Assembly: GCA_945873145.1 (NCBI GenBank)
Contig: CAMCBZ010000021.1
Coordinates: 1-47,901, forward strand
Length of the DNA: 47,901 nt
Direction of reading: 5' to 3'
Origin: an uncultured Prevotella sp.
GTDB taxonomy: Bacteria; Bacteroidota; Bacteroidia; Bacteroidales; Bacteroidaceae
Shown: positions 8,480-17,229 of the stretch, piece after piece
Layout: every line of letters begins with the position of its first letter
How positions within the stretch are numbered: position 1 is the stretch's first letter
The notes under the pieces: generated by a model
Databases searched by the model: none
What the model was told of the DNA's origin: nothing
The model's input: the letters and a program-made list of their open reading frames with translations, nothing else
Translations under genes and position numbers: made by a program

Positions 8480-8519
8480 GTCATTTATCGCGAGAATAAC
8501 AGATAACAGAAACAGAAAC

Positions 8520-9548
8520 ATGCCAGAAAAGAAAGCTTCAGTTTCATTCGACGCGCTGATGCGACAACTCAAAAACGGAGAGTTCGCACCCGTGTACTTG
8601 CTCATGGGTGATGAGCCATACTATATCGACAAGCTCAGCAACTTCTTCCAAAACAAAATCCTCACGCCCGAGCAACAGGCCTTCGACCTCACCGTGGTCT
8701 TCGGTGCTGATGTCAACGCGGCGCAGGTCGCTGACTTGGCAATGCAGTATCCGATGACGGCACCCAAAAAGGTGATCATCGTCAAGGAGGCGCAGGGACT
8801 CAAGTCGTTTGATAAACTTGAGAAATATGTGCTCCATCCGCAACCGAAAACAATTCTCGTCTTCTGCTATAAAAATGGTACGGTGAACAGAAGACAGAAA
8901 TTTGCAGCAGCTGTCGATAAGGTGGGTGTCATTTTTGAGAGCAAGAAACTCAAGGAGTGGCAGTTGCCAAAATACATCAACGACTATGTCAGCCGGCAAA
9001 AAGCATCCATCGACGAGAAAAGTGCTGCGATGATGGCTGACCATATCGGAGCAGACATCAGCCGACTCACTTCCGAACTCGACAAGTTGCTCATCTCTTT
9101 ACCGGAAAACGACAGACGTATCACGCCCGACATCGTAGAGCGCAATGTGGGAGTGAGCAAAGATTTTAACGCCTTTGAGCTGAGAGATGCCGTTGTTAAC
9201 AAAAATATTTACAAGGCGAATCAAATTATCAGTTACTTCAACAGTAACCCTAAAGCGGGCTCCGCTTACAGCCTTGTGCCGTTGCTCTTCAACTTCTTCC
9301 AGAATCTGATGCTGGCATATTATGCTCCCAACCGCAACAATCAATATGCCTTGGCGGAGTACCTGGGCATGAGAAGTCCATGGGGCGTGAAAGATTATCT
9401 CACAGGCATGAAAAACTACTCGGGAAGAAAGACACTACAGATTTTGGATAAGCTAGGAGAAATAGATGCTAAAATTAAGGGTTTAGACAACCCAAACACC
9501 CCTTCTGAAGAGCTAATGAGGGAGCTTATCTTCTTCATTTTGCACTGA
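8520..9548 (+). CDS. holA: DNA polymerase III subunit delta
   Basis: This 342-residue protein matches the delta subunit of the clamp loader, which opens the sliding clamp ring. Recognisable parts are the N-terminal YLLMGDEPYYIDKL block, the PMTAPKKVIIVKEAQGLK strand region, ILVFCYKNGTVNRRQKF, and the C-terminal helical collar domain beginning near residue 210. Delta lacks a P-loop, as here. It is transcribed from the promoter at 8408-8415 and ends at the terminator at 9618-9662. Confidence 0.93.
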   Translation: MPEKKASVSFDALMRQLKNGEFAPVYLLMGDEPYYIDKLSNFFQNKILTPEQQAFDLTVVFGADVNAAQVADLAMQYPMTAPKKVIIVKEAQGLKSFDKLEKYVLHPQPKTILVFCYKNGTVNRRQKFAAAVDKVGVIFESKKLKEWQLPKYINDYVSRQKASIDEKSAAMMADHIGADISRLTSELDKLLISLPENDRRITPDIVERNVGVSKDFNAFELRDAVVNKNIYKANQIISYFNSNPKAGSAYSLVPLLFNFFQNLMLAYYAPNRNNQYALAEYLGMRSPWGVKDYLTGMKNYSGRKTLQILDKLGEIDAKIKGLDNPNTPSEELMRELIFFILH

Positions 9549-9617
9549 AAAGCACTGAAAAACGCCAAAATAGCACCTGTTTTTCTCTAGATTGAAAGTT
9601 GAGAAAGTACCCGTTTT

Positions 9618-9662
9618 TTAGCCTAACTTCCTCAGAATGAGCGAAGTTAGGCTAAATTTTTT
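9618..9662 (+). terminator. holA terminator
   Basis: TTAGCCTAACTTC (9618-9630) pairs perfectly with GAAGTTAGGCTAA (9643-9655), followed by a run of T to 9662. Confidence 0.9.
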
Positions 9663-10321
9663 TGCTGAGATTTTAAAAATCAGAACCAACTCCTATCCTT
9701 GCCCGAATTTTCGCCAAAATAGCGAAAAACGGCATTCTGGGCATCTTAAAATTTACGATTAACGTTTATTTTAGTTTTAAACCATCGAATTTCAATCTAT
9801 GAATTTAAGAAGTCTAATTGAAATCCAATATATAAAATTGAATCTTCAAATCGTTTGAAGTACTGAACATATATATAATTTAGTTATTCAAATCTACAAG
9901 TATGAATTTAAAAACATGAATGCAAAAGTATGCAGATATTCTATTTAAAGATAAATCTCTGATTATCAACATAAGAAGCAGAAATTCGAGAAGTCACATA
10001 CATAAAAATAAGGCTTTATACCTTCAAAAGTGCCCTTTTTGAGCCTTTTCTATATATAACATGCAGATATGCCATATAAAAGCCAAACAGTTGACTTGAA
10101 TCGTTGATTTAAAGCTTCATATACGTTTTGTAGACAGTATTTGACTTTGCAAATCATGAAATACCGATTATAATATTCAAATTCTGAAACTCATATAATT
10201 TGGTTTGTTGAATACTGTTTTAGGATTAAAATTCTCCTCTTTACATTTGCAAATATCGATTTTTTGATTTAACTTTGCAAATACTTAAGTGAAGGCGGCT
10301 TTTTAGCCCCTTTTCATCTCT
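9663..10321. other. AT-rich gene-free stretch
   Basis: About 660 bases much richer in A+T than the flanking genes, with stops in all frames and no recognised gene, RNA or repeat array. The word ATGCAGATAT occurs at about 9932 and 10062. CTTTGCAAAT occurs at 10145-10154 and again at 10273-10282, and ATTTGCAAAT at 10245-10254; the last two overlap the promoter of the HTH gene. Confidence 0.6.
10245..10282 (+). promoter_or_regulatory. HTH-gene promoter with paired TTTGCAAAT sites
   Basis: The -33 TTTG (10246-10249) and the -7 TAACTTTG (10270-10277) are 20 bases apart, a good Bacteroidetes promoter. Each element sits inside a TTTGCAAAT word (10246-10254 and 10274-10282), 28 bases apart. A further copy lies at 10146-10154. 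These could be operators for the adjacent HTH protein, but the overlap with core promoter bases may also be coincidence. Confidence 0.6.
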
Positions 10322-10870
10322 ATGGCACCTGATATGAAAGATAGAATTAAGAAGCTGATGGAAAATCAGCACATGACGCAAAAAATTTTCGCGCAGTTCA
10401 CGGGCATCTCAGAAGGCACCCTCAGCGGTATCTTCAATGGCCGAACACGCCCAACCCTGCAAATCGTGGAGAATATCCATCAGCACTTCCCCAAAATCTC
10501 CATCAACTGGCTGATGTTTGGAACCGGTCCGATGTATGTGAGCAACTCCCCCACTGCCGGTGATAATGCTCAGCAATCTGATTCTGCTGACGGCGATGCT
10601 TCCGCAGATGGTGGCACAGCAAGCGACGCATCACTGTCCGATGGTGTGCATAGTGCCGAAAATCCAGCTTCAGCTGGTGTTGCTCCAGCTGCACAGCAAC
10701 CTTCGCTCTTTGGACAAGATAATGGTAAAGGTGGTCAATCTGCTCGCGCTGCTGCTTCTCAGGCAGAAAAGGTGATCGTGAAATATGTTGACAAACCACA
10801 ACGAAAGATAACGGAGATAAGGATCTTCTATGACGATCAGACGTGGGAGTCGTTTGTGCCGAAGAAATAA
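10322..10870 (+). CDS. XRE-type helix-turn-helix regulator
   Basis: This 182-residue protein has an N-terminal Cro/C1-type helix-turn-helix (about residues 5-62; MTQKIFAQFTGISEGTLSGI is the DNA-binding part). It is followed by a low-complexity Ala/Ser/Asp/Gln-rich linker (about 75-145) and a short conserved-looking C-terminal segment, RKITEIRIFYDDQTWESFVP. It should bind DNA as a dimer; targets are unknown. The start at 10322 or the in-frame ATG at 10334 are both possible, with no clear Shine-Dalgarno. Its promoter carries repeated TTTGCAAAT words that could be autoregulatory operators. A terminator follows at 10921-10962. Confidence 0.85.
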   Translation: MAPDMKDRIKKLMENQHMTQKIFAQFTGISEGTLSGIFNGRTRPTLQIVENIHQHFPKISINWLMFGTGPMYVSNSPTAGDNAQQSDSADGDASADGGTASDASLSDGVHSAENPASAGVAPAAQQPSLFGQDNGKGGQSARAAASQAEKVIVKYVDKPQRKITEIRIFYDDQTWESFVPKK

Positions 10871-10920
10871 TGTCTGTCTTTTGCAGTTTCGAGATGCTAC
10901 CGGGATAAGGCTGTTTGAAT

Positions 10921-10962
10921 TCCTCATGGAGCGATGCAGTTTGCTTCATGAGGAGTCTTTTT
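10921..10962 (+). terminator. Terminator after the HTH gene
   Basis: TCCTCATG (10921-10928) pairs with CATGAGGA (10947-10954), followed by GTCTTTTTT. Confidence 0.8.
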
Positions 10963-11084
10963 TATGTGCTGCATGGTGTTTTTATCTTCAGAACTGGTTG
11001 TGATTTAGGTTGCGAAAGAGCAATTCTTGCCATAGGATGAAATATTGTCGGGATAGAAATGCCGATTTCTTGTTTTTTTTGTGT

Positions 11085-11092
11085 AAGTTTGT
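11085..11092 (+). promoter_or_regulatory. Candidate pyrKD -7 box
   Basis: TAAGTTTG fits TAnnTTTG. If used, it gives pyrK a leader of about 210 bases that contains the four-unit repeat at 11163-11262. Confidence 0.45.
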
Positions 11093-11162
11093 AGCTGAAT
11101 TATGGCAGAGGGGTGAGCCCGATGGGAAAACATGGGGTGCTGCTCCTCTACATATCATTCTC

Positions 11163-11262
11163 TATATATAATAAGGTGTAAGCCTGAGGATAGAAAGGTG
11201 TATGGCTGAATATAGAAAAGGTGAATGCCCGGATATAGAGAAAGAGTAAGCCCGACATATCG
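11163..11262 (+). repeat. Four degenerate 22-24-base repeats in the pyrK leader
   Basis: Units centred on AAGGTG (11173, 11195, 11218) and AAGAGT (11242) are spaced 22, 23 and 24 bases. Each is preceded by ATATA/ATAGAAA and followed by a GCC/GCT-containing segment. The first unit has the TATATATAATAAGGTG form seen upstream of aroC and the SPFH gene. Bases 11202-11249 form a 15-codon open frame beginning with ATG 2 bases after AAGGTG. Confidence 0.75.
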
Positions 11263-11310
11263 CTGTGGTGAAGCTCTTGCAAAGAAGAAAGACCCTTTAA
11301 ATCCATTTAT

Positions 11311-12144
11311 ATGAAGAAATATTGTATGGACTTGACAGTGGCATCGAACGAACATATCAGTGATCATCATGTTCTGCTCAAGCTCACTTCCAAGCGACCT
11401 CTTCCGGAGATGATGCCGGGACAGTTTGTCAACATCCACGTTGAGGACAGTCCCACTACCTTTCTCCGCCGCCCTATCTCGATCAACTTCGTAGATGTCT
11501 CCCGCAATGAGTTGTGGCTGCTTGTGGCCGCTGTCGGTGAAGGTACGAAGCACATGGCTAAGCTAAAGGCCGGTGACACGCTCAACTGCCTCTTCCCCTT
11601 GGGCAATGGCTTCAGTGATCTTGCTGCTATCAAGTCTGTGATTTGTGGTGATGCGGCAGCTTTCTCTGCCTGCGAAAAGCCGGATGACGATCAGCGACTG
11701 CGTGTGCTTTTAGTAGGCGGTGGTGTCGGCGTGGCCCCAGTTCTCTATCAGGGTGCTGAGATCAAGCGCCAGGGTGGCGAACCAGTATTCTTGCTTGGTG
11801 CCCGCTCTGCTAAAGATTTATTAGAGTTGGATTTGTTTAATAAATTCGGTAAGGTATATATCACCACGGAGGATGCTTCTGCAGGTGAGAAAGGTTTTGT
11901 CACGAACCACTCTGTTTTGCAGAATGAGCATTTCGATTTCATTCAGACGTGCGGTCCTACTCCGATGATGAAGGCAGTGGCGAGATTTGCCAAAGAGAAG
12001 AATATTCCTTGCGAGGTGTCGTTGGAGAATATGATGGCCTGCGGACTGGGTGCGTGTCTGTGCTGTGTGGAGAAGACTGTCGAAGGCAATCAGTGTGTAT
12101 GCAAAGAAGGACCTGTGTTTAATATTAAGAAGTTGTTATGGTAG
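11311..12144 (+). CDS. pyrK: Dihydroorotate dehydrogenase B, electron-transfer subunit
   Basis: This 277-residue iron-sulfur flavoprotein passes electrons from the PyrD FMN to NAD+ in pyrimidine synthesis. It has the FAD-binding RRPISI motif near residue 52, the NAD-binding GGGVGVAP segment near 137, and a C-terminal [2Fe-2S] site CGLGACLCC plus a later CVC near residues 244-265. Residues about 110-130 form a short insertion before the NAD domain. It overlaps pyrD by 7 bases, so the two are translationally coupled. The long repeat-bearing leader may be regulatory. Confidence 0.95.
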   Translation: MKKYCMDLTVASNEHISDHHVLLKLTSKRPLPEMMPGQFVNIHVEDSPTTFLRRPISINFVDVSRNELWLLVAAVGEGTKHMAKLKAGDTLNCLFPLGNGFSDLAAIKSVICGDAAAFSACEKPDDDQRLRVLLVGGGVGVAPVLYQGAEIKRQGGEPVFLLGARSAKDLLELDLFNKFGKVYITTEDASAGEKGFVTNHSVLQNEHFDFIQTCGPTPMMKAVARFAKEKNIPCEVSLENMMACGLGACLCCVEKTVEGNQCVCKEGPVFNIKKLLW

Positions 12145-13046
12145 ATTTAAGTGTCAATATTCATCAGCTCGAATTATCCAATCCTGTCATGACCGCCAGC
12201 GGTACGTTTGGCTATGGTGTGGAGTTTGCCGACTTGGTGCCTTTGGAGGAAATCGGCGGTATCATCGTCAAGGGCACCACGCTGGAGTGGCGCGAGGGCA
12301 ACGACTATCCGCGTATGGCAGAGACAGCCAGTGGTATGCTCAACTGCGTGGGATTGCAAAACAAAGGTGTGGACTATTTCTGTGAGCATATCTATCCTGA
12401 GATAAAAGACATTCCGACGCATTTCATCGTCAACGTGAGCGGTTCCTCACCAGAGCGCTATGCCGAGTGCGCAGCGCGTATCGACGAGCTGGATCGTATT
12501 CCGGCTATTGAGCTGAATATCTCCTGCCCCAATGTGAAGGATGGCGGTATGGCTTTTGGTGTCACCTGCGAGGGTGCTGCCAGTGTGGTAAAGGCAGTGC
12601 GCAAAGTCTATCACAAGACGCTCATCGTGAAGCTATCGCCCAATGTCACTTCCATTGCTGATATCGCCCGTGCTTGCGAGGCTGAGGGCGCAGACAGCGT
12701 GTCGCTCATCAACACGCTGATGGGTATGGCCATCGACATCGAGCACCGCTGTCCCAAGTTGAGTATTGGTACCGGTGGACTCAGTGGTCCGGCTGTCAAG
12801 CCTGTCGCCGTGAGAATGGTGCATGATGTGGCTAAAGCCGTGAAGATACCTGTGTTAGGCTTGGGAGGCATCATGACAGCGGAAGACGCTATCGAGTTTA
12901 TGATGGCAGGAGCCACAGCCATTGAGATTGGTACGGCTAACTTCATCGATCCCGCCGTCACCGTGAAAGTCAAGAATGGCATGGCTCAGTGGCTGGAGCG
13001 CCACGGATGCAAGAGCGTGAAAGAGATTATCGGTGTCGTGAAATAG
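12138..13046 (+). CDS. pyrD: Dihydroorotate dehydrogenase B, catalytic subunit
   Basis: This 302-residue class 1B enzyme oxidises dihydroorotate to orotate with FMN. It shows the N-terminal [13 protein letters not shown], the active-site loop [13 protein letters not shown] (catalytic Cys), [18 protein letters not shown], and the phosphate-binding end [28 protein letters not shown]. Length and motifs are complete. It forms a heterotetramer with PyrK, encoded immediately upstream with a 7-base overlap. A terminator follows at 13102-13142. Confidence 0.97.
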   Translation: MVDLSVNIHQLELSNPVMTASGTFGYGVEFADLVPLEEIGGIIVKGTTLEWREGNDYPRMAETASGMLNCVGLQNKGVDYFCEHIYPEIKDIPTHFIVNVSGSSPERYAECAARIDELDRIPAIELNISCPNVKDGGMAFGVTCEGAASVVKAVRKVYHKTLIVKLSPNVTSIADIARACEAEGADSVSLINTLMGMAIDIEHRCPKLSIGTGGLSGPAVKPVAVRMVHDVAKAVKIPVLGLGGIMTAEDAIEFMMAGATAIEIGTANFIDPAVTVKVKNGMAQWLERHGCKSVKEIIGVVK

Positions 13047-13101
13047 ACATGGTCATCAGATATGATAATGACGCAGAAATAGACATTCAGTGAACATAAT
13101 A

Positions 13102-13149
13102 ATGCCGCAACTCCGCAAGTATATACTGCGAGGTTGCGGCATCTTTGTT
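13102..13149. terminator. Terminator after pyrD
   Basis: ATGCCGCAAC (13102-13111) pairs with GTTGCGGCAT (13133-13142), extended by an imperfect inner stem and followed by CTTTGTTTTTG. It lies between convergent pyrD and the permease gene. Confidence 0.85.
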
Positions 13150-13243
13150 TTTGTACTATTGGTGTCCGCAGGAAATGGATACCGTATTGTTTGAAGCCTC
13201 TATTCTGTCTGTCGTGAGCCAAGTAGTGTACGTCTCAGCAGTC

Positions 13244-14602
13244 TTATGCTTCCAACTCTTTCTCTTGTTCTTGTTCTAATCCTTGTTCCTGCTCTGCTTT
13301 TCCAAACTCTTTGTCGATTTTCAGCCGGCCTACGACCAAGAGGGTGAGAAGGCTGAAAACCAATGAGAGCGTGAAGAAATGACGATAGCCCATCATGTCT
13401 TGCAGTGCACCGGATACCATTCCCGGCAGCATCATCGAGAGTGACATGATAGCGGATCCCAGTGCATAGTGGCTGGTCTTGTATTCGCCGCGACTATAAT
13501 ATATAAGGTATAGCGTGTAGGCAGTCAGTCCGAAGCCATAGCCGAATTGCTCCACAAACACGCAAAGGCTGATCATCCACAGACTGGAAGAGAGCGTGTA
13601 GCTCAGCAGCAGGTAGACCATTTGCGGCAGAAAGAAAGCCAAGGCCATCGGCCATATCCATCTCTTCAGTCCGTCTTTACCTGCGAGGATGCCTCCTAAG
13701 ATGCCTCCCAATGACACGCCGATGATGCCCACGGTACCTTGTACGAGTCCATATTCCTGAGGCGAGAGTCCCAGTCCTCCGTTATGTCCCGAGTCGATGA
13801 GGAAGAGCGCAGACACCTTTTCCATCAGTCCCTCCGGCATGCGGAAGAAGATGATGAACATCAGTGCCACCCATATCTGTTCCTTGGCAAAGAATGTGCG
13901 GAAGGTATGCGTAAACTCGTCACCGATGGTTTTGAAGTTGACAAACGGGCGCTTGGCATCCTCTTTGGGGCGCGGCAATACACAGTTATGCCAAAGCCAC
14001 AACAGCAGAAACAGTCCCGTGACACCAAAGAATGTCAGACTCCACGAGTAGGAGATGCTGTTGCGGAAGACCACCTGCAGATTGCCAGCTATCATCACGA
14101 GTACGCCTTGCGCGAAGATTGTGGCCAGACGGTCGAACAGCGAGCGGATCCCCATGAACGTAGCCTGCTGATGGGTGTTGAGTCCAAGCATATAGAAGCC
14201 GTCGGCAGAGATGCAGTGGCTGGCACCCGCAAAGGCGATTACCCAGAAGAAGAACAGAGAGCCTTGCAGCCAAAACGAGGTAGGTATCGTGAAGGCTACT
14301 CCACCGAAGGCTGCGCCCAGGAGTACTTCCGTCAGCACGATCCACCAGCGTTTGGTCTTCACCACATTGATGAGCGGACTCCATACCGGTTTTAATATCC
14401 AAGGCAGATAGAGCCACGATGTATAGAAGGTGATCTCGGCATTGCTCAGTCCCAGCTGTTTATAGAGGATCACCGATAGGGTCATAATCGTCACCAAAGG
14501 CAATCCGTCGGCAAACGACAGCGACGGCACCCATAGCCAAGGCGACCTGTGTTCTTGATCTTGAAAAGTTGCTCGTGTTCTCTCTTTTGTATTATTGAGC
14601 AT
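13244..14602 (-). CDS. AmpG-like MFS permease
   Basis: A 452-residue membrane protein with about 12 predicted helices and the AmpG-type start (LWVPSLSFADGLPLVTIMTLSVILYKQLGLSNAEI). AmpG proteins import muropeptides (GlcNAc-anhydroMurNAc peptides) across the inner membrane for wall recycling. The C-terminus is a Glu/Gln-rich tail. It lies 24 bases downstream of the SpoIID/LytB gene and is surely co-transcribed with it, which supports a cell-wall role; the exact substrate is inferred. The family also includes sugar permeases of similar look, so the symbol is left blank. Confidence 0.82.
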   Translation of the reverse strand: MLNNTKERTRATFQDQEHRSPWLWVPSLSFADGLPLVTIMTLSVILYKQLGLSNAEITFYTSWLYLPWILKPVWSPLINVVKTKRWWIVLTEVLLGAAFGGVAFTIPTSFWLQGSLFFFWVIAFAGASHCISADGFYMLGLNTHQQATFMGIRSLFDRLATIFAQGVLVMIAGNLQVVFRNSISYSWSLTFFGVTGLFLLLWLWHNCVLPRPKEDAKRPFVNFKTIGDEFTHTFRTFFAKEQIWVALMFIIFFRMPEGLMEKVSALFLIDSGHNGGLGLSPQEYGLVQGTVGIIGVSLGGILGGILAGKDGLKRWIWPMALAFFLPQMVYLLLSYTLSSSLWMISLCVFVEQFGYGFGLTAYTLYLIYYSRGEYKTSHYALGSAIMSLSMMLPGMVSGALQDMMGYRHFFTLSLVFSLLTLLVVGRLKIDKEFGKAEQEQGLEQEQEKELEA

Positions 14603-14626
14603 AGTCGTAAATGGTCGTAACTGGTT

Positions 14627-16048
14627 TTAAACGTATAGCTTTGTGAGGCTGGCGCCGGGATAATAGTGTGCTAAGATTCTGTCATAGTCATAGCCTTTGG
14701 CGCCCATCATCGCGGCACCAATCTGACAGAGTCCCACGCCGTGTCCCCATCCAGCTCCGTGGAGGGTAAAGCTTTTTGGGAATCCGTCGGCATCCTCTCC
14801 CGCTTTGTCCACCACAAAGGCTGAGCTATAGAGATGACTGTCGCTAAGTGCCCGTCGTATCTCCAACTCTTTGCCTATGATCAACTCATGGTTCTCACCG
14901 ATGATTTTCAGCAGACAGATTCTGCCGCTCTTCCCCCGCTGCAAAGGCACGAGGTCGCGGATGCGTCCCAACTTGAGTGCTGTCTTTCGCTGAATCAGCT
15001 CAGCCAATTCCTCTTGCGTGTATTCCACGGTCCAGCGATAGAAATCCGTTGTCTCCTGATCATAGTCGTTGAGCACTTGCGACAGCACTTCTCTGTCTTT
15101 CGTGTTGCAGAAAGCCGGTGGCGTGGAGCGTATCCACCGCTCAGCCGCAGCCTCTACCGTCAAGTCGGGAACCAGCGCATTGCCGCTATTGTTACTCCTA
15201 TTGTTCTTGTTCTTGTCTTCTTGACTCTTGACCATCTCAGCCGTGTCAGCCACCGCCTTCAGGTAAGTCTTGGGGCTGTTCTCCCAACAATATTGGAATT
15301 CTTCTGTCACGCCGCCACAACACTTCGAGAACCGTGCGTCACAGATTTCACCGTCGGAAGTCAAAATCTCACCTCTTGTCAGTCTGATGGCTTCCGCCAC
15401 GTGCGGACTGGTCTCCTTGGTGATGCCTTGGTAGCGCTGACAATGGTCATCGGCACAGACGTCAAACAGTGTGTGGTCTTCGCGGTCATACCATTTCACG
15501 ATACGATCCTCGTCTTCTACCATCTCGTCAGCAGCTGTTTTTCCTTGTGCTTTCACTTCGTCTGTCGGCTGTTCTCCTTTTCGTTTTTTCATCTGAGCCA
15601 GCAGCCACGAGCGCGAGATGACCGCATGCGCCTTGAGCAGTTCCAGACTCGACGTAGCACTCATCTCACTGGAGATCACGCTTTCCAGATATTTCTCCAC
15701 CGGCAGTTCATTGACAGCGCAAACCTTGTCGCCGTTCTTTATGAGATGCAGCGTACCCAAGAAAGTCTGAGTCTCTTTGCGCTCCCAGTGAAAGTTCACG
15801 CCTATGGTCACATCGCTCAGCGAGAACGACGCGTCATCTGCCAAAGGCGAGAAGACCAGCTCGGGATATACCTCGTTGTTCCACACGATACCGCTGGGTG
15901 TCATCTCCACCGTCTGAGCGCCTACTGCCTTGCGTCCCAGTACCGTGTAGGGGCCATTCAATGCGAAATGAATGGTCACGCCACTGACGATTCCCACCTT
16001 CACTTGTGGTTCACAATGATATTTCCGACTCGATGATTCCATAGACAT
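14627..16048 (-). CDS. SpoIID/LytB domain protein
   Basis: This 473-residue protein has the SpoIID/LytB domain, which cleaves glycan strands lacking stem peptides (SpoIID) or enhances amidases (LytB). Diagnostic parts are YLESVISSEMSATSSLELLKAHAVISRSWLL near the middle, the CDARFSKCCGGVTE segment, and the C-terminal GAGWGHGVGLCQIGAAMMGAKGYDYDRILAHYYPGASL. An open frame extends upstream to 16120, but the -7 box is at 16078-16085, so the start must be 16048 or 16042. No signal peptide is obvious from these starts. It precedes the AmpG-like permease in a two-gene operon. Confidence 0.88.
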   Translation of the reverse strand: MSMESSSRKYHCEPQVKVGIVSGVTIHFALNGPYTVLGRKAVGAQTVEMTPSGIVWNNEVYPELVFSPLADDASFSLSDVTIGVNFHWERKETQTFLGTLHLIKNGDKVCAVNELPVEKYLESVISSEMSATSSLELLKAHAVISRSWLLAQMKKRKGEQPTDEVKAQGKTAADEMVEDEDRIVKWYDREDHTLFDVCADDHCQRYQGITKETSPHVAEAIRLTRGEILTSDGEICDARFSKCCGGVTEEFQYCWENSPKTYLKAVADTAEMVKSQEDKNKNNRSNNSGNALVPDLTVEAAAERWIRSTPPAFCNTKDREVLSQVLNDYDQETTDFYRWTVEYTQEELAELIQRKTALKLGRIRDLVPLQRGKSGRICLLKIIGENHELIIGKELEIRRALSDSHLYSSAFVVDKAGEDADGFPKSFTLHGAGWGHGVGLCQIGAAMMGAKGYDYDRILAHYYPGASLTKLYV

Positions 16049-16050
16049 AA

Positions 16051-16069
16051 TCCTATATAATAAAGGTGT
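16051..16069. repeat. Single TATATAATA-AAGGTG unit
   Basis: One copy of the TATATAATAAAGGTG word, on the plus strand, inside the 5' leader of the minus-strand SpoIID gene. Here the repeat lies antisense to the gene, unlike the copies upstream of hrpB, pyrK and aroC. Confidence 0.55.
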
Positions 16070-16077
16070 TAATGATG

Positions 16078-16085
16078 CAAAGATA
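16078..16085 (-). promoter_or_regulatory. -7 box for the SpoIID-permease operon
   Basis: TATCTTTG on the minus strand, 30 bases before ATG 16048. Confidence 0.7.
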
Positions 16086-16128
16086 GCTATTTTATGGCAC
16101 AAAATCCCTACTTTACTCAAAAAGTTTG

Positions 16129-16136
16129 TATCTTTG
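16129..16136 (+). promoter_or_regulatory. rlmN operon -7 box, abutting the start codon
   Basis: TATCTTTG ends only 4 bases before ATG 16141, so transcription would begin at or within the first codon. Divergent from the SpoIID promoter, 43 bases away. Confidence 0.7.
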
Positions 16137-16140
16137 CACT

Positions 16141-17214
16141 ATGAATAGTACCATGAATAAGAAAAATCTCCTTGGCATGACACTGCCCGAGCTCAAGCAA
16201 GTGGCTGTGTCGCTTGGCATGCCTTCCTTCGCCGGAGGACAGATGGCAAAATGGATCTACACCCAGCATGTGAGTTCCATCGACGAGATGACAAACATCT
16301 CCAAGGCCAACCGCGAGAAGCTCAATGAGCTCTACCAGATTGGCTGTGCCAAGCCTATTGATGCCCAGCACTCCAAGGACGGAACCATCAAATATCTCTT
16401 CCCCGTCGTCACAACCGCCGGTGCTGACTCGGTACCGGCAGGCACCAAGTTTGTCGAGACGGTATACATCCCCGAGGACGATCGTGCCACACTCTGCGTT
16501 TCGTGTGAGGTAGGCTGCAAGATGAACTGTCTCTTCTGCCAAACGGGTAAGCAGGGCTTTGAGGGCTACCTCACAGCCACTGATATCCTCAATCAGATCT
16601 ACAGTCTGCCCGAGCGTGACAAGCTCACCAACATCGTGTTTATGGGACAGGGCGAGCCGATGGACAACCTCGACAATGTGCTGCGAGCCACCGAGATCCT
16701 TACTGCTTCCTATGGTTACGCTTGGAGTCCCAAGCGCATCACCGTGAGCAGTGTCGGCCTCAAGGACAAGCTCAAGCGCTTCCTCGAAGAAAGCCAGTGC
16801 CATGTGGCCATCAGCCTTCACTCACCGCTCCATGAGCAGCGCCAGGAGCTCATGCCGGCAGAGAGAGGTATGGCGATTGAGGACATCGTGGAACTGCTTC
16901 GCAACTACGACTTCTCCCATCAGCGTCGCCTCTCGTTTGAGTATATCGTCTTTGGCGGACTCAATGATTCCAAGGCTCATGCCCAGGCCATCGTGCGTCT
17001 GCTCCACGGCCTTGAATGCCGTGTCAACCTCATCCGCTTCCATCAGATACCCCACGTGCCCTTGCATGGAGCCAGCGAGGAGAAGATGGAGAGTTTCCGT
17101 GACTATCTCACACAGCACGGCATCTACACGACGATCCGCGCCAGCCGTGGGCAAGACATCTTTGCCGCCTGTGGACTGCTCAGCACAGCTAAGAAGAAAG
17201 CTGAATCAAAATAG
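16141..17214 (+). CDS. rlmN: 23S rRNA adenine-C2 methyltransferase RlmN
   Basis: This radical-SAM enzyme methylates C2 of A2503 in 23S rRNA (and A37 of some tRNAs). With start 16141 it is 357 residues. The CxxxCxxC cluster motif is C126-C130-C133, within CVSCEVGCKMNCLFCQTGKQGF. GQGEPMDN follows, then the C-terminal DIFAACGLL with the methyl-carrying Cys. The promoter box at 16129-16136 rules out the upstream open-frame extension; the mRNA is either leaderless from 16141 or starts at ATG 16153 (MNKKNLLGM). It leads an operon with the DUF4837, PdxA-like and YbhN-like genes. Confidence 0.96.
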   Translation: MNSTMNKKNLLGMTLPELKQVAVSLGMPSFAGGQMAKWIYTQHVSSIDEMTNISKANREKLNELYQIGCAKPIDAQHSKDGTIKYLFPVVTTAGADSVPAGTKFVETVYIPEDDRATLCVSCEVGCKMNCLFCQTGKQGFEGYLTATDILNQIYSLPERDKLTNIVFMGQGEPMDNLDNVLRATEILTASYGYAWSPKRITVSSVGLKDKLKRFLEESQCHVAISLHSPLHEQRQELMPAERGMAIEDIVELLRNYDFSHQRRLSFEYIVFGGLNDSKAHAQAIVRLLHGLECRVNLIRFHQIPHVPLHGASEEKMESFRDYLTQHGIYTTIRASRGQDIFAACGLLSTAKKKAESK

Positions 17215-17229
17215 AAACCGCACCATTCC

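Noticed and set aside
9663..10321. Insertion sequence or phage remnant
   Set aside because: No transposase or integrase fragment, terminal inverted repeats or target duplication could be seen; only base composition is unusual.
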